Positions 9,167 through 18,552 of a stretch of 64,000 nt of DNA are shown piece after piece (within the stretch, counting starts at the first letter, position 1; each line of letters opens with the position of its first letter). Position numbers and translations under genes: made by a program. The stretch spans positions 7,222,001 through 7,286,000 of the forward strand of contig NZ_CP106793.1 in assembly GCF_025642135.1 (NCBI RefSeq), in the 5' to 3' direction. The stretch is from Streptomyces cynarae (GTDB taxonomy: Bacteria > Actinomycetota > Actinomycetes > Streptomycetales > Streptomycetaceae). The notes under the pieces were generated by a model. It saw only the letters and a program-made list of their open reading frames with translations, was not told the origin of the DNA and ran no database searches.

Positions 9167-10219
9167 ATGAGCCGCATCCCGCAGACCGACCCCGAACTCA
9201 CCCACCGCCTCACCAGACGAGGCATGCTCGGCGTGGCCGCCGGCGCCTCCGCCGCCGCGCTGCTGGGCGCCGTCACGTCCCCCGCCGCCGCGGCCACCGG
9301 GACCGCGACCGACACGACGACCGGTGACGCGGGCCGGGGCCGCCCCGTCCTGCCGCCCGGCCGGCTCGGCATCCAGCTCTACAGCCTGCGCGACAAGGTC
9401 GCCACGCTCGGCTTCGCGCCCGTCTTCGCCGAACTGGAGAGGTACGGCTACGACGAGGTCGAGTTCGCCGGCTACACCCAGGGCTCGGCGGGCCCGATCA
9501 CCCTCGCCCAGCTGAGGCGGCTGGCGAAGGACCACGGGCTGACCCCGATCGGCAGCCACGTCGGCTACTACTCCAGCGACCCGAACGCGTACACCTTCGC
9601 CCAGAACCTCACCAAGGTCCTCGACGACGCCGAGGCCCTGGGGCTCAAGCACATCGGTACCGCGTCGGGCCCGTTCCGCTACGGCTCGACCGTCGACGCC
9701 TGGAAGCGCGCCGCCGAGGAGTTCAACACCTACGGCGCGGCGGCCAGGGCGCGCGGCATGAAGTTCTACCAGCACAACCACTCGGACGAGTTCGGCTTCG
9801 CGAGCGACGACCCCAAGGTCCGGCTCTACGACGTCCTGCTCGCCGAGACCGACCCCGACCTCGTCCACCTGGAGATGGACATCTTCTGGGCGTACGCGGG
9901 CCAGTTCCGCTTCTCCAAGCGCCCCGACGGCACTCCCGCCCCCTTCGAGCCGCTGGACTACGTACTGAAGCAGCCCCACCGGTACCCGCTGTTCCACGTG
10001 AAGGACGGTGTGAGCGACCCCTCGAACCAGTTCGGCTATCGCATGACGGACGTCGGAGACGGGGACATCGACTACCAGCGGTTCATCTCGGCCGTGACCC
10101 GGCTGCGCGGCGAGCGACTCGCCCACCACTGGCAGGCGGAACACGACAACCCGGCCGAGTCGTTCACGTTCGCGCGCCGTTCCAGCGCGTACCTGCACTC
10201 CTTGAGGGAAAGGTGCTGA
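9167..10219 (+). CDS. Tat-exported sugar phosphate isomerase/epimerase
   Basis: A 350-residue protein. Residues 1-45 are a twin-arginine signal: RRGMLGVAAGASAAALLG then SPAAAATG. The mature part is a TIM barrel of the xylose-isomerase-like family: LGIQLYSLRDKV, YDEVEFAGYTQ, GSHVGYYSS, KFYQHNHSDEFG, LEMDIFWAYAG, LFHVKDGV, HHWQAEHDNP. Likely metal ligands are Glu in VEFAG, Asp in LEMDIFW, and His/Asp in FHVKDG. It is separated from the Ebo operon by 90 bases and has its own ribosome site (GAGGAG). Export suggests a periplasmic or cell-wall sugar substrate, unlike the two cytosolic barrels upstream. A strong terminator follows. Confidence 0.85.
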   Translation: MSRIPQTDPELTHRLTRRGMLGVAAGASAAALLGAVTSPAAAATGTATDTTTGDAGRGRPVLPPGRLGIQLYSLRDKVATLGFAPVFAELERYGYDEVEFAGYTQGSAGPITLAQLRRLAKDHGLTPIGSHVGYYSSDPNAYTFAQNLTKVLDDAEALGLKHIGTASGPFRYGSTVDAWKRAAEEFNTYGAAARARGMKFYQHNHSDEFGFASDDPKVRLYDVLLAETDPDLVHLEMDIFWAYAGQFRFSKRPDGTPAPFEPLDYVLKQPHRYPLFHVKDGVSDPSNQFGYRMTDVGDGDIDYQRFISAVTRLRGERLAHHWQAEHDNPAESFTFARRSSAYLHSLRERC

Positions 10220-10250
10220 CAGCCCCGTACGCCGACTGACCGCTCCACAC

Positions 10251-10292
10251 GTGAGGAGGCCCTTCCCGCCGAGCCGGGAAGGGCCTCCTCAC
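10251..10292. terminator. Bidirectional terminator, 18-bp perfect stem
   Basis: Bases 10251-10268 pair perfectly with 10275-10292 around a 6-base loop. It lies between the convergent Tat-isomerase gene (ends 10219) and the OFA transporter gene (ends 10306) and should serve both. Confidence 0.9.
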
Positions 10293-10305
10293 GGGAGCGG
10301 TGCCG

Positions 10306-11712
10306 TCAGCCCGCCTTCTGCGGCGCGGTCTCCGGCACACCCTTGCCGCCGCGCCCGGGCTGCCGCAGCAACAGCGCCAGTGCCGCCGCGACCATGGAGA
10401 CGCCGCCGGCCAGCGCGTAGGCGCCGTTGTAGCCCCACGCACCCACCACCATGGAGCCGAGACCGCCGCCGAACAGGCCGCTGACCAGCTTGCCGCTGTA
10501 GACGAGCCCGTAGTTGGTGGCGTTGTAGTTCTCGCCGAAGTAGTCCGGGGTCAGGGCGGCGAACATGGGGTAGAACGCGCCGCCGCCGAAGCCGGAGAGG
10601 AAGGCGAAGAACAGGAACAGCCACTCGTTCTTCATGTCGCCGGCCCAGATGACGCCGAACTGGGCGAGCCCGAGCACCACGATCACGAAGACCAGGGACG
10701 TCTTGCGGCCCCACACGTCGGAAAGCCAGCCCACCACCGCGCGGCCGACGCCGTTGATGACGGCCATGACGCCCATGGACGAGGCCGCGACCAGCGGCCC
10801 GAAGCCGATCTCCTTGGCGAAGTCGACCTGGAAGGAGATCCCGAAGATCGAGACTCCGGCGGTCATCACGACCGTCACCCACATCAGCGGCAGCATGCCG
10901 GTCCTGATGGCCTCCTTGGGCGTGTACTGACGCACCGCCGGGGGGTTCTTGGCCAGGCTCGCGGCGCTCCTGGTGCTCCCGGAGTGCGACAGCGGATCGA
11001 CGTCGGCCGGCCACCAGTTCTTCGGCGGGTCTTGGAAGAACCAGGCACAGCAGGCGACCACGATCAGCACGTAGACGCCGATGAGGTCCAGCACCTCGTT
11101 GTAGTTGCCGGTGTCGAAGGCGTAGTTGAAGATGAAGATGAACGGCAGCGAGCCGTAGGCGAAGCCACCGTTGACGAAGCCCGTCCTCGCGCCACGCCGC
11201 TCCGGGAACCACTTGCCGACCATGTTGATGCACGTCGCGTAGATCAGCCCGGAGCCGATGCCGCCCACGACGCCGAAGCCGAGGATGGCCAGCAGCACGT
11301 TGTGCAGGTGCGACAGCGCCAGGAAGCCGAGGAGGCACATCACCGAGCCGGTGTACATGGCCCTGCGGGCGGTGAGGATCCCCCGTTCGCGCAGCCAGCC
11401 TGCCGGAAAGGCGATGCCCGCCTGGAAGAAGACCCAGACGCTGAGGATCCAGAAGGTGTTGCTCTGCGTCCAGCCGTGGGCTGTGGAAAGGGTGTCCTCC
11501 GCGGAGCCGTAGGCGTACTCGGAGACGCTGATGGCCATCATGGAGATCCACGGGAGGTACACCATGAGCTTGCGCGAGTGACCTAGTATGTCCCGGTCCG
11601 TCTCGCCGACACGGTAGACGCGGCCATGCGCATCGGTCACCTCCCGGTAGGGGTGGTGCGCGGTGCCGGATCCGGCCGACGAACTGTTCGTTGCCATGGG
11701 GTCTGCCGTCAT
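10306..11712 (-). CDS. OFA-family MFS transporter (oxalate/formate antiporter type)
   Basis: A 468-residue major-facilitator protein with 12 predicted membrane segments and a hydrophilic central loop. MFS-type signatures include GWLRERG, FPERRGARTG, GWLSDVWGRKTS and FYPMFAALTPDYFGENYNATNYG. The N-terminal cytosolic stretch holds VTDAHGRVYRVGETDRDI, a motif echoed in the small protein upstream. Family knowledge: OFA proteins exchange oxalate for formate or carry related carboxylates. The neighbouring formyl-CoA transferase and TPP lyase genes support oxalate uptake here. The ATG at 11712 begins one base beyond the stop of the small gene, whose end supplies the ribosome site. A second possible start is five codons later. 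Confidence 0.82.
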   Translation of the reverse strand: MTADPMATNSSSAGSGTAHHPYREVTDAHGRVYRVGETDRDILGHSRKLMVYLPWISMMAISVSEYAYGSAEDTLSTAHGWTQSNTFWILSVWVFFQAGIAFPAGWLRERGILTARRAMYTGSVMCLLGFLALSHLHNVLLAILGFGVVGGIGSGLIYATCINMVGKWFPERRGARTGFVNGGFAYGSLPFIFIFNYAFDTGNYNEVLDLIGVYVLIVVACCAWFFQDPPKNWWPADVDPLSHSGSTRSAASLAKNPPAVRQYTPKEAIRTGMLPLMWVTVVMTAGVSIFGISFQVDFAKEIGFGPLVAASSMGVMAVINGVGRAVVGWLSDVWGRKTSLVFVIVVLGLAQFGVIWAGDMKNEWLFLFFAFLSGFGGGAFYPMFAALTPDYFGENYNATNYGLVYSGKLVSGLFGGGLGSMVVGAWGYNGAYALAGGVSMVAAALALLLRQPGRGGKGVPETAPQKAG

Positions 11713-11713
11713 G

Positions 11714-12010
11714 TCACGCCATCTCCTCGCCGAGCGGGTGCGGGTTGGGGACGATGCGCCGGACGCTGGGCCTGCCCGGTGTCTTCAGAAAGCGGGCCGG
11801 TACCGCGCCGGCGGTCACCCGCCTGCCGCGGCGCCCGCAGCGGTGTGTGCGCAGCAGCGCCCTGAGGGCGATCCCGAAGGACCGCAGGGTCGCCGAAGAG
11901 TCCTGCTGCTCCGGAATGTCGGCGTCCGACGCGCCGACCCGGTGTACGCGGCCGTTGCCGTCCGTCGCCTGCCTGCAGGTGACGGACGTCGGATGTTGGG
12001 TGGATGTCAT
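11714..12010 (-). CDS. Small protein sharing an N-terminal motif with the downstream OFA transporter
   Basis: A 98-residue reading frame whose TGA lies one base before the ATG of the transporter gene, so the two are probably co-translated. Residues of the form ATDGNGRVHRVGASDADI align with VTDAHGRVYRVGETDRDI near the transporter N-terminus. The rest is Arg-rich (LRALLRTHRCGRRGRR) and has no clear membrane segment. It may be a truncated duplicate of the transporter N-terminus or a small partner subunit. The start ATG at 12010 has a modest AAGGGG sequence upstream. No known family is recognised. The tail may not be native if a frameshift is present. Confidence 0.45.
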   Translation of the reverse strand: MTSTQHPTSVTCRQATDGNGRVHRVGASDADIPEQQDSSATLRSFGIALRALLRTHRCGRRGRRVTAGAVPARFLKTPGRPSVRRIVPNPHPLGEEMA

Positions 12011-12083
12011 CTCGTGCACCCCTTGCGTCGAAAGTTCTGGCCAGCGCCCCCTGTCCAATGCCTTTCGTGCGCGCACGGGTCCC

Positions 12084-12114
12084 GGGGCGGCCGACGCGCA
12101 CCGTCGGCCGCCCC
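12084..12114 (-). terminator. Terminator downstream of the acyl-CoA synthetase operon
   Basis: Bases 12084-12096 pair perfectly with 12102-12114 (13 bp) around a 5-base loop. It lies 15 bases past the end of the operon's last gene and before the transporter unit. Confidence 0.8.
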
Positions 12115-12128
12115 GCGGTTCACTCACC

Positions 12129-14276
12129 TCATGAACCGCCCCCCAACAGTCCGGCCGCCCGCGCCCACCGGTACTTCGCGCCGAGCACGGCCACCGGCTT
12201 CTCGGTCGTGTACGGGTACGCCACGACCCCGCGCTCGAACAGGTACTGGCAGGCGTCCTCGACCTCGACGTCACCGGCGAGCGAAGCCACCACCGGCTTC
12301 TCGATGCCGCGCTCCCTGAATTCGGCCACCACGCGCGCGGTGAGCTCGGCGAAGACCATCGGGGGAGTGACGATGGTGTGCCAGTAGCCGAGGACGAGCG
12401 CGTGGATCCGCGGGTCTTCGAGCCCCAGCCGGATCGTCGCCTCGTACGTCGACGGCGGCTCACCGCCGGTGATGTCGACCGGGTTGCCCGCCGCACCGAA
12501 GGGCGGGATGAACTTCTTGAAGGCCGTGTCCAGGTCCGGCGGGATCTCCATCAGGGACAGACCGTTGTCGGTGACCGCGTCGGACAGCAGGACGCCGCTG
12601 CCGCCGGCACCCGTGATGATCACGACGTTGTCGCCCTTGGGGGTGGGCAGCACCGGCAACGCGCGCGCGTACTCCAGCATGTCGTTCAGTCCGGGCGCCC
12701 GGATCACACCGGCCTGCCGCAGGATGTCGTCGTACACGGCGTCGTCGCCCGCCAGCGCCCCGGTGTGCGAGCCGGCGGCCCTGGCACCCGCCGCCGTGCG
12801 CCCCGCCTTCAGGACCACGACCGGCTTCTTCGGGACGGTCGCCCGCGCCGCCTCCACGAAGGCGCGCCCGTCCTTGAGGTCCTCCAGGTGCATCGCGATG
12901 CACTCGGTGTGCGGGTCCTCACCGAACCAGGTCAGCAGGTCGTCCTCGTCGAGGTCCGACTTGTTGCCGAGGCCCACGATCGCGGACACTCCGGTCTTGG
13001 TGGTGCGGGCGAAGCCCAGGATGGCCATTCCGATGCCACCGGACTGCGAGGTCAGCGCTACGCCGCCCTTGACGTCGTACGGCGTGCAGAACGTGGCGCA
13101 CAGGTCCTGCCACGTCGAGTAGTAGCCGTAGATGTTCGGTCCGAGCAGCCGGATGCCGTACCGCTCGGCGATCGCCACGATCTCGGCCTGGAGCGCGTGC
13201 TCACCGGTCTCCGCGAACCCGGAGGGGATCAGTACGGCGTTGGGGATCCTCTTGCGTCCCACCTCCTCCAGGGCCGAGGCCACGAACTTGGCGGGGATCG
13301 CGAAGACCGCCACATCCACCTCACCGGGAACGTCGGTGACACTCTTGTACGCCTTGCGGCCCAAGATGTCATCGGCCTTGGGGTTCACCGGGTGGATCTC
13401 GCCGGAGAAGCCGCCGTCGATGAGGTTGCGCATCACCGAGTTGCCGATCTTGCCGTGCTCGTTCGAGGCGCCGATCACGGCGACGGCGGACGGCTGCATC
13501 AACCGGCGCATGGAGGCGAGGATTTCCTCGCGGGTGTAGCGCCGGCGCTCCTTCACGGGCGCGTCCGAAAGGATCACGCGGATGTCCGCCGCGACCGCGC
13601 CGTCCGGGGTGGCGATCACCGGGTTGAGGTCCACCTCGGCGATCTCCGGGAAGTCCGCGACGAGCCGGGAGACCCGGCGGATCTGCTCGGCGATCGCCCA
13701 CCGGTCCACACCCGGCCGGCCGCGCACCCCGCGCAGGATCTCCGCCGAGCGGATCGAGTCCAGCATGGACAGCGCCTCGTCGGCGTCCACGGGCGCCAGC
13801 CGGAACGTGACGTCCTTGAGGACCTCGACGAGCACCCCGCCGAGTCCGAAGGCCACGACCTTCCCGAACGTCGGATCGGTGACCGCCCCGACGATCACCT
13901 CCTGCCCCTCGGGGAGCAGTTCCTGCACCTGTACGCCCTCGATGCGGGCGTCCGGGGCGTACGCGCGGGCGTTCTCGACGATCCGGTGGAACGCGGCGCG
14001 TACGTCCGCCGCGCCCTCCACGCCGACGACCACACCGCCGGCGTCGGTCTTGTGCAGGATGTCCGGTGAGACGATCTTCATCACGACGGGCCCGCCGAAG
14101 CGCGCCGCGTACGCCACCGCCTCGTCGACGTCCCTCGCCAGTTCCTCGCCCGGTACGGCGATCCCGTAGGCGTCGGCGATCACCTTGCCCTCGGGTGCGG
14201 TGAGCGCGGTCCGTCCCTCCGCCCGCACGGAGTCCAGGAGCGACCGCACCATCAGTGCCCGGTCTTCGGCCATCAC
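12129..14276 (-). CDS. ADP-forming acetate/acyl-CoA ligase (fused beta-alpha subunits)
   Basis: A 715-residue NDP-forming acyl-CoA synthetase. The N-terminal about 225 residues are an ATP-grasp (beta-like) domain: GGPVVMKIVSPDILHKTDAGGV, EVIVGAVTDPTFG, FRLAPVDADEA, EVDLNPVIA. The CoA-binding Rossmann region follows (AVAVIGASNEHGKIGNSVMRNL, GEIHPVNPKADD, LLGPNIYGY), then succinyl-CoA-ligase-like domains (VALTSQSGGIGMAI, PVVVLKAGRTAAGARAAGSHTGALAG). The reaction is carboxylate + CoA + ATP to acyl-CoA + ADP + phosphate. The GTG at 14276 is preferred because GGAG is nine bases upstream; an ATG follows at 14273. It lies one base after the formyl-CoA transferase gene and may supply or recycle CoA thioesters for it. 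Confidence 0.85.
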   Translation of the reverse strand: MMAEDRALMVRSLLDSVRAEGRTALTAPEGKVIADAYGIAVPGEELARDVDEAVAYAARFGGPVVMKIVSPDILHKTDAGGVVVGVEGAADVRAAFHRIVENARAYAPDARIEGVQVQELLPEGQEVIVGAVTDPTFGKVVAFGLGGVLVEVLKDVTFRLAPVDADEALSMLDSIRSAEILRGVRGRPGVDRWAIAEQIRRVSRLVADFPEIAEVDLNPVIATPDGAVAADIRVILSDAPVKERRRYTREEILASMRRLMQPSAVAVIGASNEHGKIGNSVMRNLIDGGFSGEIHPVNPKADDILGRKAYKSVTDVPGEVDVAVFAIPAKFVASALEEVGRKRIPNAVLIPSGFAETGEHALQAEIVAIAERYGIRLLGPNIYGYYSTWQDLCATFCTPYDVKGGVALTSQSGGIGMAILGFARTTKTGVSAIVGLGNKSDLDEDDLLTWFGEDPHTECIAMHLEDLKDGRAFVEAARATVPKKPVVVLKAGRTAAGARAAGSHTGALAGDDAVYDDILRQAGVIRAPGLNDMLEYARALPVLPTPKGDNVVIITGAGGSGVLLSDAVTDNGLSLMEIPPDLDTAFKKFIPPFGAAGNPVDITGGEPPSTYEATIRLGLEDPRIHALVLGYWHTIVTPPMVFAELTARVVAEFRERGIEKPVVASLAGDVEVEDACQYLFERGVVAYPYTTEKPVAVLGAKYRWARAAGLLGGGS

Positions 14277-14277
14277 G

Positions 14278-15519
14278 TCAGATCACTCCGTTCGACTTGA
14301 GCAGGCGCAGCTCCTCGTCCCCGAGGCCCAGCTCGCCGATGTAGACCTCTTCGTTGTGCTCGCCGAGCAGCGGTGAACTCCTCACCTCGACGCGGGAGTC
14401 GGACAGCTTCAACGGGCTGCCCACGGTCACGAACTCGCCGCGCTCCGGGTGCGGGACGCGCACCACCATCTCGTTGGCGGCCAGCGACTCGTCCTCGATG
14501 ATCTCCTTGGTAGACAGGATCGGCCCGCACGGGATGTTGTGGGCGTTCAGCCGCTCCAGGACCTCCCATTTGGGCAACGTCGAGGACCATTCCTCGATCA
14601 GCTGGAACATCTTGTTCAGCTTCGGCAGCCGGGCCTGAGGCGTCGCCCACTCGGGGTCGTCCGCGAGTTCCGGCCGGCCGATGAGTTCGCTGATCGGCTT
14701 CCAGCCGACGGGCTGCACGATGACGTACACGTAGTCGTTCGGGCCGCCCGGCGCGCACTTGACCGCCCAGCCGGGCTGACCGCCGCCGGACGCGTTTCCC
14801 GAGCGGGGAACTTCCGTGCCGAAGTCCTCGTTGGGGTATTCAGCGAGCGGGCCGTGGGCCAGGCGCTGCTGGTCGCGCAACTTCACCCGGCAGAGGTTGA
14901 GCACAGCGTGCTGCATGGCCACGTTCACCCGCTGCCCGCGCCCGGTCGTCTCCCGCTGGAACAGCGCCGCGAGAATTCCCGCCACGGCGTGCACACCCGT
15001 CCCCGAGTCCCCGATCTGGGCCCCTGTCGCGAGCGGCGGCCCGTCCTCGAAGCCGGTGGTCGACATCGACCCGCCCATGGCCTGCGCGACGACCTCGTAC
15101 GCCTTGAAGTTGGTGTAGGGGCCGTCGCCGAACCCCTTGATGGAGGCATAGACGATCCGCGGATTGATCTCCTGGATGCGGTCCCAGGTGAAGCCCATCC
15201 GGTCGACCGCGCCCGGTCCGAAGTTCTCGACCATGACGTCCGAGCGCCGGATCAGCTCGGTGAGGATCTCCTTGCCGCGTTCGGTCTTGGTGTTGAGGGT
15301 GATGCTCCGCTTGTTGCAGTTGAGCATCGTGAAGTAGAGGGAGTCGACGTCCGGGATGTCCCGCAGCTGTCCCCGCGTGATGTCACCGGTCGGCGCCTCC
15401 AGCTTGACGACGTCGGCTCCGAGCCAGGCGAGCAACTGGGTCGCGGAAGGCCCGGACTGGACGTGCGTCATGTCCAGGACGCGGATGCCGTCGAGAGCCT
15501 TGGTCGGGGTGTGTGTCAT
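14278..15519 (-). CDS. frc: Formyl-CoA transferase (class III CoA transferase)
   Basis: A 413-residue protein of the CoA-transferase III family, very like known formyl-CoA:oxalate transferases over its whole length. Features are [57 protein letters not shown], and GDSGTG, whose Asp (residue 171) corresponds to the catalytic Asp that carries the acyl anhydride. The flexible glycine loop appears as SGGGQPGW. It moves CoA from formyl-CoA (or another CoA ester) to oxalate. Twelve bases separate it from the TPP lyase gene upstream, which would decarboxylate oxalyl-CoA. Both would be transcribed together from the divergent promoter region at 17.2-17.4 kb. Confidence 0.87.
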   Translation of the reverse strand: MTHTPTKALDGIRVLDMTHVQSGPSATQLLAWLGADVVKLEAPTGDITRGQLRDIPDVDSLYFTMLNCNKRSITLNTKTERGKEILTELIRRSDVMVENFGPGAVDRMGFTWDRIQEINPRIVYASIKGFGDGPYTNFKAYEVVAQAMGGSMSTTGFEDGPPLATGAQIGDSGTGVHAVAGILAALFQRETTGRGQRVNVAMQHAVLNLCRVKLRDQQRLAHGPLAEYPNEDFGTEVPRSGNASGGGQPGWAVKCAPGGPNDYVYVIVQPVGWKPISELIGRPELADDPEWATPQARLPKLNKMFQLIEEWSSTLPKWEVLERLNAHNIPCGPILSTKEIIEDESLAANEMVVRVPHPERGEFVTVGSPLKLSDSRVEVRSSPLLGEHNEEVYIGELGLGDEELRLLKSNGVI

Positions 15520-15531
15520 GCCAAGCGCTCC

Positions 15532-17229
15532 TCACTTGTACATGGTCTGGTTCATGGTTCCGGGGGCGTACGCGTCCGGGTCGACCCAGACGTTGATCAG
15601 CGAGGGCTTCCCGGACTCGCGGGCGCGCCGCAGCGCGGGGCCGATGTCGGCGGGGTCGCGGACCTCCTCGCCGTAACCGCCCAGCATCTGGGCGAACTTG
15701 TCGTAGTGCACGTCGCCGAGCGTGTTGCCGACCCGTTCGCGTTCCTTGCCGTACTTGGCGGCCTGGCCGTAACGGATCTGGTTCATCGAGGAGTTGTTGC
15801 CGACGATGCCGACGAAGGGGAGGTCGTAGCGGACCAGGGTTTCGAAGTCCCAGCCGGTCAGCGAGAAGGCGCCGTCCCCGAAGAGGGCGACGACCTCCTT
15901 GTCGGGCCGCGCCTGCTTGGCCGCGAGCACGAAGGGGATGCCGACGCCGAGCGTGCCGAGCGGGCCCGGGTCCATCCAGTGCCCGGGCGACTTGGGCTGG
16001 ACGACCTGACCGGAGAAGGTGACGATGTCGCCGCCGTCGCCGATGTAGATGGAGTCCTCGGTGAGGAAGTCGTTGATCTCGCTGACCAGACGGTAGGGAT
16101 GGATCGGCGAGGCGTCCGACTTCAGGTGCGGCAGCCGCTTCTCGATCGCGGTCTGCTCGGCGGCACGCAGCTCGTCGAGCCACGCCTTGCGCTGCGCGGC
16201 GCCGCCGTTCCTGTATCCATTAAAAGCGTGCCCCGACGCCGCCTCCGTGACCGACTTCAGGACCAGTCCCGCGTCGCCGACGATGCCGAGGTCGATGTCG
16301 CGGTTCTTGCCGACGGTCCGGTAGTCGAGGTCGATCTGGACGACGGTCGCGTCGGGGGAGAGCCGCTTGCCGTAACCCATGCGGAAGTCGAAGGGGGTGC
16401 CCACGATCACGATGAGGTCGGCGCCCGAGAAGGCGTAACGGCGGGAGAGCTGGAAGTGGTGCGGGTCGCCGGGCGGGAGGGTGCCGCGGCCGGCGCCGTT
16501 CATGTACGCGGGGATGTTCAGGGTGCGCACCAGCTCGACGGCCGCCTCCGTGCCGCGGGTCGTCCACACCTGGCTGCCCAGCAGGATCGCCGGCTTCTCG
16601 GCGTGCACGAGCAGGTCGGCGAGTTTTTCGATCGCCTCCGGATCGCCGGCCGAGCGGGTCGAGGCGCGGTAGCGGCCTGCCTTCGGGACGCGGGCTTTGT
16701 CGAGCGGGACCTTGGCGTCGAGGACGTCGCGCGGGATCTCCAGGAAGGAGGGGCCGGGCGCACCGTGGTAGCACTCGCGGAACGCCATCGACACCATGTC
16801 CGCCGCGCGCGCCGTGTCCGGGACGGTCGCCGCGAACTTGGTGATGGGCGCCATCATGTCGACGTGCGGCAGGTCCTGCAGGGACCCCATCTTGTGCTGC
16901 GTCAGCGCTCCCTGACCGCCGATCAGCAGCATCGGTGACTCCGCCCGGAAGGCGTTGGCGACACCGGTGACGGCGTCGGTCGTTCCGGGACCCGCCGTGA
17001 CGACCGCGCAGCCCGGCTTTCCGGTGATGCGTGCGTAGCCGTCGGCCGCGTGGGCGGCGACCTGCTCGTGGCGTACGTCGACGACTTCTATGCCCTCGTC
17101 GACGCAGCCGTCGTAGATGTCGATGATGTGGCCGCCGCACAGGGTGTAGATGCGGTCGACGCCCTCGGCCTTCAGTGCCTTGGCTACGAGATGACCACCG
17201 GATATGACGTCCTGGGTGTCGTCGGGCAT
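15532..17229 (-). CDS. TPP-dependent lyase, oxalyl-CoA decarboxylase / 2-hydroxyacyl-CoA lyase-like
   Basis: A 565-residue thiamine-pyrophosphate enzyme with the three-domain layout of the acetolactate synthase superfamily. The catalytic Glu is E55 in VRHEQVAAHAADGYAR. The TPP/Mg motif is FGDGAFSLTGWDFE ... GNNSSMNQ in the last third. MGSLQDLPHV and ITKFAA resemble 2-hydroxyacyl-CoA lyases. The length equals oxalyl-CoA decarboxylases, and the adjacent frc makes oxalyl-CoA to formyl-CoA + CO2 the best guess. Automatic pipelines may call it acetolactate synthase. The ATG at 17229 is preferred over upstream starts because AGGA lies nine bases before it and the family homology begins there. Confidence 0.72.
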   Translation of the reverse strand: MPDDTQDVISGGHLVAKALKAEGVDRIYTLCGGHIIDIYDGCVDEGIEVVDVRHEQVAAHAADGYARITGKPGCAVVTAGPGTTDAVTGVANAFRAESPMLLIGGQGALTQHKMGSLQDLPHVDMMAPITKFAATVPDTARAADMVSMAFRECYHGAPGPSFLEIPRDVLDAKVPLDKARVPKAGRYRASTRSAGDPEAIEKLADLLVHAEKPAILLGSQVWTTRGTEAAVELVRTLNIPAYMNGAGRGTLPPGDPHHFQLSRRYAFSGADLIVIVGTPFDFRMGYGKRLSPDATVVQIDLDYRTVGKNRDIDLGIVGDAGLVLKSVTEAASGHAFNGYRNGGAAQRKAWLDELRAAEQTAIEKRLPHLKSDASPIHPYRLVSEINDFLTEDSIYIGDGGDIVTFSGQVVQPKSPGHWMDPGPLGTLGVGIPFVLAAKQARPDKEVVALFGDGAFSLTGWDFETLVRYDLPFVGIVGNNSSMNQIRYGQAAKYGKERERVGNTLGDVHYDKFAQMLGGYGEEVRDPADIGPALRRARESGKPSLINVWVDPDAYAPGTMNQTMYK

Positions 17230-17281
17230 GGCGAAGTCCTGTCCCTTCGTAGGGGGTTGGAACGGCTCACGCGGTACATTG

Positions 17282-17305
17282 CATACAGTCGACGAATACT
17301 GTATG
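17282..17305. promoter_or_regulatory. Palindromic operator candidate between divergent lyase and sucC operons
   Basis: CATACAGT (17282-17289) and ACTGTATG (17298-17305) form a perfect 8+8 bp inverted repeat with an 8-base spacer. It lies in the 178-base divergent promoter region. A GntR- or IclR-type dimer is plausible, but no such regulator gene is in the window. Confidence 0.65.
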
Positions 17306-17407
17306 AAGCTTGTTATCCCGCATCCGGTGGGTGGTGTCCAGGGGGCGTGCGGCACTTTTCGGGGGTCTGGGGGACGCCCCCAGACGACTTGGCAGACAGG
17401 AGCCGGG

Positions 17408-18541
17408 ATGGACCTGTACGAACACCAGGCAAGGCAACTCTTCGAGGATCACGGCATCGTGGTGCCGAGGGCCGAGGTCACGGACTCGCCCAAGGAGGCG
17501 CGCGAGATCGCCCGCAGGCTGGGCGGACGGGCCGTCGTCAAGGCGCAGGTGAAGACGGGCGGGCGCGGCAAGGCGGGCGGGGTGAAGCTCGCTGCGGATC
17601 CCGCGGAGGCGGAACTGACGGCACGCCGGATCCTCGGCATGGACATCAAGGGACACACGGTGGGCACCGTGATGCTGGCCGAACCCATCGACGTCGAGGC
17701 GGAGTTCTACGTCTCCTACGTCCTCGACCGCACGGCCGGGGGCTTCCTCGCCATCGCCTCCGCTGAAGGCGGCATGGAGATCGAGGAGGTCGCCGCGACC
17801 AGGCCCGAGGCGGTGGTGCGCGTGCCCGTCGACCCGGCCGAGGGTGTCACCTCCGCGAAGGCGGCCGAGATCGCCCGTGCGGCCGGGCTGCCGCAGCAGA
17901 GCGTCGACGTCCTCGTACGGCTCTGGCAGGTGCTCGTCCGTGAGGATGCCCTCCTCGTCGAGGTCAACCCCCTCGTGCGCACCCGGCAGGGCCGGATCGT
18001 CGCCCTCGACGGCAAGGTCACCCTCGATGACAACGCCGGCTTCCGCCAAGAGCGTTGGGGCGCCGAGGAGGCCCAGCACCACGACGACCCCCTGGAGGCG
18101 GCCGCCGCGGCGCTGGGCCTGAACTACGTCAAGCTGGACGGCGAGGTCGGCGTCATCGGCAACGGCGCGGGCCTCGTCATGTCGACGCTCGACGTGGTCG
18201 CCGGCTGCGGCGCGCGCCCCGCCGACTTCCTCGACATCGGCGGCGGAGCCTCGGCCCGGATCATGGCCGACGGACTGTCCGTCATCCTGTCCGATCCGGC
18301 CGTCAAATCGGTCCTCGTCAACGTCTTCGGCGGGATCACCGCATGCGACACGGTCGCCGAGGGCATCGTGCGGGCCCTGGACACCGTAGAGCTGACCAGG
18401 CCGCTGGTCGTGCGCCTCGACGGCAACAACGCGGCTCGGGGCCGCGCGATCCTCGACGAGCGCGCGCATCCCCTCGTGCAACAGGCCACCACCATGGACG
18501 GCGCCGCCCGCCGTGCCGCCCGACTCGCCCGGACAGCCTGA
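17408..18541 (+). CDS. sucC: Succinate-CoA ligase beta subunit (secondary copy)
   Basis: A 377-residue ATP-grasp protein. It starts [59 protein letters not shown] and [11 protein letters not shown] are the ATP-grasp and interface blocks. It binds the nucleotide in the reversible reaction succinyl-CoA + ADP + phosphate to succinate + CoA + ATP. CAGGAG precedes the ATG. It is 11 bases from sucD. Its place opposite the frc/lyase operon suggests a dedicated copy that recycles CoA esters made during oxalate use; this is an inference from position only. Confidence 0.9.
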   Translation: MDLYEHQARQLFEDHGIVVPRAEVTDSPKEAREIARRLGGRAVVKAQVKTGGRGKAGGVKLAADPAEAELTARRILGMDIKGHTVGTVMLAEPIDVEAEFYVSYVLDRTAGGFLAIASAEGGMEIEEVAATRPEAVVRVPVDPAEGVTSAKAAEIARAAGLPQQSVDVLVRLWQVLVREDALLVEVNPLVRTRQGRIVALDGKVTLDDNAGFRQERWGAEEAQHHDDPLEAAAAALGLNYVKLDGEVGVIGNGAGLVMSTLDVVAGCGARPADFLDIGGGASARIMADGLSVILSDPAVKSVLVNVFGGITACDTVAEGIVRALDTVELTRPLVVRLDGNNAARGRAILDERAHPLVQQATTMDGAARRAARLARTA

Positions 18542-18552
18542 GGAGACCGGAC

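Noticed and set aside
16212..16228. TTAAAAG stretch inside the TPP lyase gene as a possible promoter or slippage site
   Set aside because: It is an in-frame coding segment (AFNGYRN) of an intact gene and nothing around it suggests regulation.
14449..16938. 829-codon plus-strand frame opposite frc and the TPP lyase
   Set aside because: Composition is that of an antisense shadow; no start signal and no family resemblance.
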